Source: Mollicutes bacterium PWAP
GTDB taxonomy: Bacteria > Bacillota_I > Bacilli_A > Mycoplasmatales > Metamycoplasmataceae
Length of the DNA stretch: 6,289 bases
Assembly (NCBI GenBank): GCA_019661745.1
Contig: JAIFTM010000052.1
Location: 1 to 6,289, forward strand
Direction of reading: 5' to 3'
The notes beneath the pieces are model-generated. The model did no database searches, was not told the origin of the DNA, and saw nothing but the letters and a program-made list of their open reading frames with translations. The translations under genes and the position numbers were made by a program. Shown piece after piece: positions 1 to 6,270 of this stretch (its first letter is position 1; each line of letters begins with the position of its first letter).

Positions 1-1
1 A

Positions 2-39
2 TATTATTTATAGTTTACTAAAAACATTTTATGAAAGGA
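2..39 (+). promoter_or_regulatory. Possible -10 box and Shine-Dalgarno site for the K+ channel gene
   Basis: TATAGT at 9-14 (or TATTAT at 2-7) could be the -10 box. AAAGGA at 34-39 is a clear Shine-Dalgarno sequence 5 nt before the ATG at 45, and it fixes that start. The -35 region would lie outside the window, so the promoter part is only a suggestion; the ribosome binding site is firm. Confidence 0.35.
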
Positions 40-44
40 AAAAA

Positions 45-1133
45 ATGGTTAATAAAAATAAAAAAGAATCCAATTTTATGAATTCTATGTCAAAAAATAA
101 AACTAGCGATGACAAAAAATTGTTAAATGCAATTATTAGATCGGACATCACTTATAAACCAAAAGGTAAAAATAAAATTGCAAAAAAAAGAAATCTTAAA
201 ATTTGGGCAATTGTTTATGCTTTAATAATTTTTATAGTTACTGCAGCTTCAGTTTCTACTCTTGGTTTTTCAAATGATGTACAATTTAAACATTCTATAA
301 TTTTTTCATCTATTGAAATTACAACTTTAATTATTTTAACTATAGATTTAATAATTCGTTGATATACTTCCGAAGTTTCTTTAAAAAAAGGTAATTGGAG
401 TTACTTTATATTTCCATTTACTTTCATAGGAATTATTTTAATTGCTTCTTTGTTGCCTTCTCTATATTTAATTAATATTTGAACAAAAAAAGACATTTCA
501 TTTTTTAATACAATGTCTCATTTAAAATTCTTGCGCATTTTTAGACTAATTCTTTTATCTAATTTAATTCCAGGAATTAAAATATTTCAAAATGTTATTA
601 AAAAAGAAAAATCAATTTTATTGACTGTATTCACTATTGTTGTTTTATCAATTATAGTATTCGCTTTAGTAATTTTTTCTATAGAGCACGATGCTTGAGT
701 TGATAGTAATGGTAATTATATTGGCAATGGTAGAGACGCTGAAAATTTAAAAGATTGACTCTCTAATAATCAAAATTCATTATCAAATGCACAAAAAGAT
801 TTTTTCAATGGTTTTCAAAATAATAATATTCAACCTCAAGAAATTAATGGAGAAATTTTTGTTCAAAATGGAAGTTCTAGCATTGTGGTTTCTAGAAATG
901 TCGGATCATTTTTTGATGGTATTTATTTTGCAACTATTTCTATGACAACTATTGGTTATGGAGATATTTCGCCTGTATTAGAATCAGGAAAAGCAGTTGT
1001 CATTGTTATGGCAATTTCTGGAGTTGCAGTTCTTGCTATACCAACTGGTATTATTTCTGGTGGATTTATTACAGAAGCTAAAATAATGAGTAAAAACAAA
1101 AAATCTTCAAAACCTAAAACTAGCAATAGTTAA
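45..1133 (+). CDS. Six-TM voltage-gated-type potassium channel
   Basis: Integral membrane protein, 362 aa in table 4, that should pass K+ across the cell membrane as a tetramer. In-frame TGA codons at 360, 480, 696 and 756 read as Trp106, 146, 218 and 238. The first 50 residues are Lys-rich and cytoplasmic. Approximate segments: S1 53-74, S2 84-105, S3 121-143, S4 160-175, S5 191-213, pore helix 288-301, filter TIGYGD 302-307, S6 316-342 with Gly326 and a PTG kink at 333-335. The short Lys-rich C-tail has no RCK or cyclic-nucleotide domain. The filter and the 6-TM plan make the K+ channel call secure. The voltage sensor is atypical: S4 has only Lys161, Arg164 and Arg167, the usual S2 charge-transfer Phe aligns with Leu98, and the usual S3 Asp aligns with Leu132. 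The S5-to-pore loop (about 214-287) is long and Asn-rich. The start is set by AAAGGA 5 nt upstream. The gene appears monocistronic, with a terminator after it. Confidence 0.93.
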
Positions 1134-1141
1134 TTAATAAC

Positions 1142-1185
1142 TTATAAAATAATTTTATAAAAAATCTAAACGATTTTTTATTTTT
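1142..1185 (+). terminator. Terminator after the K+ channel gene
   Basis: A perfect 8-bp stem, AAAAAATC (1159-1166) and GATTTTTT (1172-1179), has a 5-nt loop and is followed by more T. Just before it lies an almost perfect AT-only palindrome, TTATAAAAT-A-ATTTTATAA (1142-1160), which shares two bases with the stem. Its single central base makes it a poor simple hairpin. The stem has only one G-C pair, which is usual for such AT-rich genomes but makes the strength uncertain. Confidence 0.5.
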
Positions 1186-1251
1186 ATTTATTATAAAAAT
1201 TAATTAAAAAAATAAACTTTTTTATCAAACCTTTTAATAGAGAGTGATATT

Positions 1252-1257
1252 TATAAT
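1252..1257 (+). promoter_or_regulatory. -10 box of the folD-hrcA promoter
   Basis: A perfect TATAAT ends 13 nt before the folD ATG at 1271. Transcription would start near 1264-1266, leaving a leader of only about 5-7 nt. No convincing -35 box lies 16-18 nt upstream, as is common in mycoplasmas. No Shine-Dalgarno sequence is present between the box and the start, so the transcript is probably leaderless or nearly so. Confidence 0.55.
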
Positions 1258-1270
1258 ATAATTATTATTA

Positions 1271-2086
1271 ATGAAAATATTTAGTGGTATCAAGGCTTCA
1301 AAGTTTATTGAAGAAAAATTAATTAAAAAAATTTCTAATTTAGAAATAAAACCAAAAATTGTTATTTTTCAAGTTAATAATTTGTTGGCAAGTAATAAAT
1401 ATATTTCTTTTAAGATAAAAAAAGCTAAAATTCTTGGTATTGAGGCTGATCATATTAAGATTGAAGATTTTGATGGTTATAAAGTTACTGAAGATATGTT
1501 AATTAATTTAATTGAAAAAGAGATTAACAATTACGATGGTGCTATCGTTCAATTGCCTCTTCCAAATGGTTTTGACAATAAAAAGATTTTAGATTCTATT
1601 CCTGTAGAAAAAGATATTGATGGATTGAATTCGAATCAAAAAATAATATTTCCTGCTACCCCAAGAGGAATAATTGATTTATTAAATTTTTATGAAATTA
1701 GTTGAAAAAACAAAGAAGTATCTGTTGTAGGTCAATCTAAATTAGTGGGGAAACCAGTTGCCGATTTTTTAGAAAAAGATGCCAAAATAGTAAAAAGATT
1801 TACTAAAGAAACAGGAATTAATGGCACTGAAAATAGTGACATTCTTATAGTTGCAGTTGGTAAGAAAAATTTAATTAAAAAAGAAAATATTAAAAAAGGG
1901 GCATTTATTATAGATGTTGGAATCAATTCTTTAGACAACAAAAAAATTACTGGTGATGTTGATAGATTAAGCGTTGGAAATAAACCAGGAGGAATTAGTC
2001 CTGTTCCAGGTGGTGTAGGTCCTATGACTATAATTTCATTGTTTTCTAATACAATTGATTTATTTAAGGAAAAAAATGACAGATAG
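1271..2086 (+). CDS. folD: FolD, methylene-THF dehydrogenase / methenyl-THF cyclohydrolase
   Basis: Bifunctional cytosolic enzyme, 271 aa, that converts 5,10-methylene-THF to 10-formyl-THF with NADP+, feeding formyl-Met-tRNA and purine reactions. The Trp145 codon is TGA (1703-1705). Visible family motifs: YISFK 44-48, with the conserved Tyr and catalytic Lys48; VQLPLP 93-98; KDIDGL 114-119; TPRGI 130-134; then VVGQSKLVGKP of the nucleotide-binding domain, RFTK, ILIVAVGK, IDVGIN, and PVPGGVGPMT near the C-terminus. Length matches the family (about 280). Two common residues differ: PCTPRG is PATPRG and GRS is GQS. E. coli FolD has GAS there, so activity is still likely. The start is fixed by the family N-terminus and by an in-frame TAA at 1259, with no ribosome binding site. 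The 3' end overlaps hrcA by 11 nt, indicating one operon. Confidence 0.95.
2066..2070 (+). promoter_or_regulatory. Shine-Dalgarno site that decides the hrcA start
   Basis: AAGGA lies inside the folD coding end, 5 nt before the ATG at 2076. It selects MTDRQKRIL as the hrcA N-terminus over the in-frame ATT at 2055. The site lets hrcA be translated from the folD transcript. Confidence 0.75.
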
Positions 2087-3062
2087 ACAAAAGAGAATAC
2101 TAAAAATGAGTATAGAATTTTATATTAAAAATGCTATACCAATAAGCAGTAGTAAATTAATTAAAGAATATGATCTTTCCATTAGTAGTGCAACAATTAG
2201 AAATGAATTAAACACTCTTGAAAAAGAGGGTTTAATTATTAAAGCTTACTCTTCTTCTGGGAGAGTTCCTTCAAAAAAAGGTTATAAATACTTTGCTGAA
2301 GAATTGACCGAGTCTAAAAAAAATAAAGAAATTGAAATTAAATTAAATTCATTACTTTTGAAAAGAACTTTTTCAATTGAAAATACAATTAATGAAGCTA
2401 TTAGGACTGTTTCAGAAGTTACTGGATTAACAATTATTTCTTCAAATAAAAATAATGAATTAATGAAAAATATTTCTTTAACTCCTATTAATGAAAAATT
2501 AGCGATTATTGTTATTGTTACTTCTTTAGGCAAAGTTGAATCTAAATTAGTTAACCTTTCTGAAGAAGTTAAACTAAAAGATGTAAGAATTGTTGTTAGA
2601 TTATTTAAAGATAGATTGACTGATACACTTGTAACTGATTTGGTAGAAAAAATGGAAATTATTAGTCCTATTATTTATAATGAAGTTAGCAATTATGAAA
2701 AAATTATTCAAGAATTTGCAACTAAAGTTTTTAATTCATATACAAAAATAAATTCTAATAATGTATATGGAAACACAAATATAATTAAAAGAAATGAAAT
2801 TGATAGAAAACAAATTGTTAAATTGTTTGATTTAATAGAAAACAAAAGTATTTGAGAAACAATTGAAGGTAATGCCAATGAAGAAGAATCTTTAAAAATT
2901 GATATTAGAAAAAATGCTTCTATTTTTTCAAAAAGATTCGACTATAAAGAAAATTTACAAAAAGAAATTTCAATTATTGGTTCAAATAGAATTGACTATT
3001 CTGAGGCAAAAGGTGCTATAGAAACTTTAGAAGAATTCATTAAAAATATTAATAAAAAATAG
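2076..3062 (+). CDS. hrcA: HrcA, heat-inducible transcription repressor
   Basis: Dimeric DNA-binding repressor, 328 aa, which in Gram-positive bacteria and mycoplasmas binds the CIRCE operator before dnaK, clpB, groEL and similar chaperone or protease genes and releases it on heat stress. The winged helix-turn-helix is at about 1-75: ISSSKLI, SSATIRNEL (37-45), LEKEGLI, then the wing SSSGRVPSKKGYKYF (59-73). A GAF-like central region and a dimerization part follow. The family's C-terminal signature is IIGSNRIDY (300-308), usually IIGPTRMDY. TGA at 2853-2855 is Trp260, so the gene is not truncated there. Length is close to the 343 aa of B. subtilis HrcA. No chaperone gene and no CIRCE element is in the window, so its targets must lie elsewhere. 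It is cotranslated or cotranscribed with folD and ends in the palindrome shared with rarA. Confidence 0.95.
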
Positions 3063-3085
3063 GAATTTTTGATTCCTATTTTATT
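3056..3085. terminator. Bidirectional terminator between hrcA and rarA
   Basis: An 11-bp perfect stem, AAAATAGGAAT (3056-3066) and ATTCCTATTTT (3072-3082), has the loop TTTTG. The ends are T-rich in both directions, so it should stop both hrcA (+) and rarA (-) transcripts. Both stop codons, TAG at 3060-3062 (+) and TAG at 3078-3076 (-), sit at mirror positions in the two arms. Confidence 0.85.
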
Positions 3086-4257
3086 TTATCTCTTTCATTT
3101 GGAAGAAAAAATACTTTATCTTCAATTTCATTTGGTAAATATTGTTGTTTTACTTGTGCATTTTTGTAATCATGTGGATATTTATATCCAATTCCATTAT
3201 TTAATTTATAAGCATTTTTATAATGTGAATCTTTAATATGTTTAGGTATTGGATAAATTCCTCCATTTTCAATTAAATTCATTACGTTTGAAATGGATTT
3301 ATAAGCTGTATTGCTTTTTTCAGCTTTTGCAAGTTGAATAACCGCATTACTTAAAACAATGTTTGCCTCGGGAAAACCCACTTGTTTTGCAGTATCTAAA
3401 AGAATTTTTATTCTTAAAATTATATTAGGGTCAGCTAAAGAAACATCTTCTGTTGCCACCATTAATATTCTTCTTTCCATGCCTATAATATCTCCACTTT
3501 TAATTAATCTTCCTAAATAATATAAACTAGCGTTTACATCACTGCCTCTTAAAGATTTATGAAATGCACTCAATAAATCATAATGTCCATCACCTGAACG
3601 ATCGCTATAAAAACTAAAACTTTTAACTATTTTTAAAATATCTCCATTAATTTTTGTACCTCTAAAGAAAGTATCAAGTTGATCTAATATTTTAGTAGCA
3701 TGTCTAAAATCTCCATTACTTTGTTTTGCAATTTTTTTAATAAAGTAATCGGAAATATTTACATCTAAATTAAAATTTTTAATAGTTTTTTTTAATCCTA
3801 AAAATAATTCATGGTTTGTAAGCTCATAAAGTTGTATAACTGTTAATCTACTTCTTATAGCTGGATTAATGACAAAAAAAGGATTTTCTGTTGTTGTTCC
3901 AATTATTTTAATTTTTCCATTTTCTAATAAAGGCAATAAAATATCTTGTTTATCCTTATTTAAACGATGACATTCATCAATAATAATGGCTTCATTTAAT
4001 TCTATTATTTCAATTAAATCTTTTTTATTATTAGTTGCTGCATTAAAATAAGCATAATTTAATTTCATATCATTAAGTATTGCATATGCTATTGAAGTTT
4101 TTCCAATTCCTGGTTTACCATATAAAATTATTGAAAAGAATTTTTCACTTTTTGTCATTCTTTTAAAAAATTCTTTAATGTGGTTTTGACCTATTACATC
4201 ATTCATTGTTTTTGGGCGAGCCAAATTAGATAAATCTTTATTAAATTTTTTATTCAT
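3076..4257 (-). CDS. rarA: RarA/MgsA, replication-associated recombination AAA+ ATPase
   Basis: Cytosolic AAA+ ATPase, 393 aa, related to clamp-loader ATPases. Known homologues (E. coli RarA/MgsA, yeast Mgs1, human WRNIP1) act at stalled replication forks. Seen: N-terminal LARPKTMNDVIGQ (12-24); Walker A GKPGIGKTS (47-55); Walker B IIIDECHRLNK (91-101); sensor 1 IIGTTTENP (118-126); arginine finger in IRSRL (134-138); sensor 2 GDFRHATKILD (182-192). The C-terminal oligomerization region has HYDLLSAFHKSLRGSD (225-240), ERRILMVATED, KSNTAYKSI and YKYPHDY (358-364). This separates it from RuvB and DnaX. It contains no Trp, so it is open in either code. The length is a little below the E. coli protein (447 aa), all core motifs kept. 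The minus-strand AGAGGT 8 nt before the ATG supports the start. It is alone on its strand here, convergent with hrcA and divergent from pgk. Confidence 0.94.
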   Translation of the reverse strand: MNKKFNKDLSNLARPKTMNDVIGQNHIKEFFKRMTKSEKFFSIILYGKPGIGKTSIAYAILNDMKLNYAYFNAATNNKKDLIEIIELNEAIIIDECHRLNKDKQDILLPLLENGKIKIIGTTTENPFFVINPAIRSRLTVIQLYELTNHELFLGLKKTIKNFNLDVNISDYFIKKIAKQSNGDFRHATKILDQLDTFFRGTKINGDILKIVKSFSFYSDRSGDGHYDLLSAFHKSLRGSDVNASLYYLGRLIKSGDIIGMERRILMVATEDVSLADPNIILRIKILLDTAKQVGFPEANIVLSNAVIQLAKAEKSNTAYKSISNVMNLIENGGIYPIPKHIKDSHYKNAYKLNNGIGYKYPHDYKNAQVKQQYLPNEIEDKVFFLPNERDKIK

Positions 4258-4289
4258 AATTTTTTACCTCTTTTCAAAACAATATTTTT

Positions 4290-4318
4290 ATTATAAAATA
4301 GTATTTATAAAATGGCAT
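4290..4318 (-). promoter_or_regulatory. Promoter of rarA
   Basis: On the minus strand a perfect TATAAT (4295 to 4290) is preceded at 17 bp by ATGCCA (4318 to 4313), which matches TTGACA at four of six positions. The start point would lie about 25 nt before the ATG, with the Shine-Dalgarno sequence (4271-4266) between. The -35 box overlaps the AAATGGCATTT dyad. Confidence 0.6.
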
Positions 4319-4397
4319 TTAAATGTTAATAAAAATAAAAAATATTTTTTATAACAACAATTTTTTAATTTTTATTTTATAAATTTTTTGATTGTTT

Positions 4398-4430
4398 TAT
4401 AATTTAAAAGTAATTTAAAATACGAAAGGA
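4398..4430 (+). promoter_or_regulatory. -10 box and Shine-Dalgarno site of pgk
   Basis: A perfect TATAAT at 4398-4403 and AAAGGA at 4425-4430 (6 nt before the ATG at 4437) give pgk a leader of about 27 nt. At 17 bp spacing the -35 is TTTTAT (4375-4380), a weak match. TTGATT at 4388-4393 is too close to serve. Confidence 0.6.
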
Positions 4431-4436
4431 TTACTT

Positions 4437-5627
4437 ATGAATAAAAAAACTATTAAAGACTTTGATTTAAAGGGTAAAAAAGTTATTATCAGAGTTGATT
4501 TTAATGTTCCAATTAAAAATGGTGTTGTTACTTCTGACAAAAGAATTAAAGCGGCATTACCAACAATCAAATATGCTATTGAAAAAGGTGCAAAAATTAT
4601 ATTACTTTCTCACTTGGGTAGAATTAAAAGAAAAGATGATTTAATAAAATTATCTTTGAAACCCGTTGCTCAAAATCTTTCTAACAAACTTAATATAAAT
4701 GTTAAGTTCTCTACAAAGACTAGATCAAATTTATTAAAAAAATCAGTTTCTGAACTTCAAGAAGGTGAAATTTTAATGATTGAAAATACTAGATTTGAAG
4801 ATTTATATGCTAAAAAAGAATCTCAAAATAATAAAGAATTAGGTAAATATTGAGCTGATTTAGGTGATATATTTATTAATGATGCATTTGGTACTGCACA
4901 TAGAAAACATGCTTCTAATGTTGGGATTGCTTCAAATATTACTGAAAGCGGAATTGGTTTATTAATTGAAAAAGAATTAAAAATGTTGAATAAGGTTTTA
5001 GTTAATCCTAAATCTCCATTTATCGCTATCATTGGTGGAGCTAAAGTTTCAGATAAAATATCTGTTATAAAAAACTTATTAGATAAAGCTGATAAAATTC
5101 TTATTGGCGGAGGAATGGCTTATACTTTCCTTAAAGCTCAAGGATATAGCATTGGTAATTCTTTAGTTGAAACAGAATATTTAAATATGGCTAAAAATTT
5201 CTTAGTTAAAGCTGAAAATAAAATAGTTCTTCCAGTTGATCATGCTGTTTCTAAAAGTTATTCAAACAACGAAAGAATCATTACAGATGGTATTGAAATA
5301 GGAGAAGGATTTATGGCTCTTGATTTAGGACCAAAATCAATTCAGATTTACAAAAATGAACTTAAAAACGCCAAAATGGTAGTTTGAAATGGACCTATGG
5401 GTGTTGCTGAGTTTGATAATTTTAAAAATGGCACTGTTGCAGTTGCTAATGCAATAGCAAAACAAGAAAATATTTTATCTATTATTGGAGGTGGCGATTC
5501 AGCTGCTGCTGTAATTAAATTAGGTTTTGAAAATAAATTTACACACATTTCTACAGGCGGTGGAGCTTCTCTTTCTTATCTAGAAGGTGATACTCTTCCT
5601 GGTATAGAGGCAGTTCAAAATAAATAA
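4437..5627 (+). CDS. pgk: Phosphoglycerate kinase
   Basis: Cytosolic glycolytic enzyme, 396 aa: 1,3-bisphosphoglycerate + ADP gives 3-phosphoglycerate + ATP, a main ATP source for organisms lacking respiration. N-domain: RVDFNVP (19-25), DKRI with Arg36, SHLGR (58-62), ENTRF (116-120), DAFGTAHR (149-156). C-domain: GGAKVSDKI (200-208), [11 protein letters not shown] (222-232), WNGPMG (317-322), GGGDSAAAV (351-359) and [10 protein letters not shown] (370-379). The length is normal. TGA at 4851 and 5385 code for Trp139 and Trp317; the latter is the Trp of the almost invariant WNGPMG motif and is strong proof of the code change. GGDS with Ala at 356 replaces the commoner GGDTVAA and is tolerated in the family. 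The gene has its own promoter and is followed by a terminator, so it is probably monocistronic; gap is not next to it. Confidence 0.98.
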
Positions 5628-5635
5628 TTATTTTT

Positions 5636-5665
5636 AAAAAATCCTTTATAAGTATTTTTTATTTA
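5636..5665 (+). terminator. Probable terminator of pgk
   Basis: AAAAAAT (5636-5642) pairs with ATTTTTT (5654-5660). Inside, CTT (5644-5646) can pair with AAG (5650-5652) across one mismatch, and T-rich sequence follows. The stem is weak but placed 8 nt after the pgk stop. Confidence 0.45.
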
Positions 5666-5677
5666 TCATTATTTTTA

Positions 5678-5731
5678 TATAATATTTAAGCAATTTAAAT
5701 ATTTTGCATTTTTTAATTAAAAATGAAAGGA
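5678..5731 (+). promoter_or_regulatory. -10 box and Shine-Dalgarno site of the last gene
   Basis: A perfect TATAAT at 5678-5683 starts a leader of about 45 nt, with AAAGGA at 5726-5731, 5 nt before the ATG at 5737. No good -35 box is seen; at 17 bp spacing it would fall in the T run of the pgk terminator. The ATGAAAGGAAAA leader repeats the one before the channel gene. Confidence 0.5.
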
Positions 5732-5736
5732 AAATT

Positions 5737-6144
5737 ATGTCCGAAACACAAAAAAAAGAAACTAAAAAAACATCGACATCTTCTTCAAAAAAAGGATTTC
5801 TTGGTCTAAGTAGATCACAATTTTCTTTCTGAGGTTGAATAATTGGTGCTATTTGAGTTTTATTCTTTATTTTATACCTTATTGTTGGTTATACAATGTC
5901 TCATAGTGGATTCTTTATATTTGTTCTTATAGTATGAATTTTATTATGATTATTTGAATTATTTTTAGCAATTTTTATAATTATTGATGCTGTTCAATCG
6001 CATAAAACAGGAAATGAAGACACATTATGAATTTTTTATCTTTTATCAGGTATATTCTTAATATTATTCCCATTAATTGGATTTATTTTCAGTTTATTAG
6101 TTTGATTGCAAGTCACTGGTAAAGCTAAAATTTTTAATAAATAG
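5737..6144 (+). CDS. Small Trp-rich multi-pass membrane protein, function unknown
   Basis: 135 aa in table 4, with seven in-frame TGA codons (Trp32, 34, 40, 67, 71, 98, 123) and no TGG. The standard code cuts it to fragments, so it is easy to miss. The first 28 residues are Lys/Ser/Thr-rich and look cytoplasmic and disordered (MSETQKKETKK...). Hydrophobic segments lie at about 31-53, 58-86 and 95-126. The last is about 31 residues with Pro111 and Gly114, so it may be a hairpin, giving four passes and both ends inside, as the Lys-rich C-tail (KAKIFNK) would favour. A short polar loop, SHKTGNED, is at 88-95. No signal peptide cleavage site, lipobox Cys or enzyme motif is visible, and I do not recognise the family. 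The gene is real: it has a good Shine-Dalgarno site, an uninterrupted table-4 frame, a TATAAT box and a coherent membrane profile. Confidence 0.85.
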
Positions 6145-6174
6145 TTTTAAAACATTTTAAAACATTTTAAAACC
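6145..6174. repeat. Three tandem 10-bp repeats, TTTTAAAACA
   Basis: Copies at 6145-6154, 6155-6164 and 6165-6174 (the last ends in CC) begin immediately after the TAG of the membrane protein gene. The core TTTTAAAA is self-complementary, so each copy is also a small palindrome. The count could vary by slippage. No function is evident. Confidence 0.85.
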
Positions 6175-6270
6175 TATAAAAAAATACATTAGGTTTATAC
6201 AAAGAAACACAACTCCCACACTTAATTAAGGCAAAGTATAAAACAAAAATGCAAAACCTATCTATTTAAT

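Larger units (their letters stand above)
1134..1270. other. Intergenic region between channel gene and folD
   Basis: This 137-bp gap holds the terminator of the channel gene at its left end and the folD promoter at its right end. The middle (about 1186-1230) is A/T runs in which I see no gene, RNA or repeat. No CIRCE element (TTAGCACTC-N9-GAGTGCTAA), the operator that HrcA usually binds, is visible upstream of the folD-hrcA pair. Confidence 0.7.
4258..4436. other. Divergent promoter region rarA / pgk
   Basis: This 179-bp AT-rich region carries the rarA promoter on the left and the pgk promoter on the right. Between them are the overlapping dyads AAATGGCATTT (4310-4320) and CATTTAAATG (4316-4325), and a perfect 18-bp palindrome ATAAAAAATATTTTTTAT (4335-4352) made of A6 and T6 tracts. 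I see no ORF or structured RNA in it. Confidence 0.6.

Noticed and set aside
31..47. ATG at 31 inside the Shine-Dalgarno region as an alternative start or leader peptide
   Set aside because: It is out of frame with the channel gene and has no ribosome binding site of its own. The same ATGAAAGGA context before 5737 suggests it is simply a common ribosome-site context.
45..1133. K+ channel gene as a pseudogene split in three or four pieces
   Set aside because: All internal stops are TGA in one frame, and S1-S6 and the filter are in order, so it is one gene read with table 4.
1232..1262. GAGTGATA upstream of folD as half of a CIRCE operator
   Set aside because: No matching TTAGCACTC half lies 9 nt upstream; the left side reads TATCAAACC. 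There is no inverted repeat.
1732..1941. Minus-strand ORF opposite folD
   Set aside because: It is antisense to conserved FolD motifs, has no Shine-Dalgarno site and has a composition typical of a shadow frame. The same holds for the minus-strand frames at 2282-2533, 4823-5032 and 5348-5548.
3076..4257. AAA+ ATPase as RuvB or DnaX
   Set aside because: The HYDLLSAFHKSLRGSD and YKYPHDY motifs of the C-terminal region are specific to RarA/MgsA, and the RuvB and DnaX C-terminal domains are absent.
6145..6174. Tandem repeats as a CRISPR array
   Set aside because: The units are 10 bp with no spacers, and no cas gene is in the window.
6170..6196. AAACCTA/TAGGTTT hairpin as a rho-independent terminator of the last gene
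   Set aside because: The loop is 13 nt, the stem is 7 bp, and no T run follows on the plus strand. It is too weak to call.
6165..6262. Short minus-strand frame in the tail, possibly a transposase C-terminus
   Set aside because: It is about 31 codons between stops, has no ATG, and shows no motif I can recognise. It is not enough for a gene or mobile-element call.
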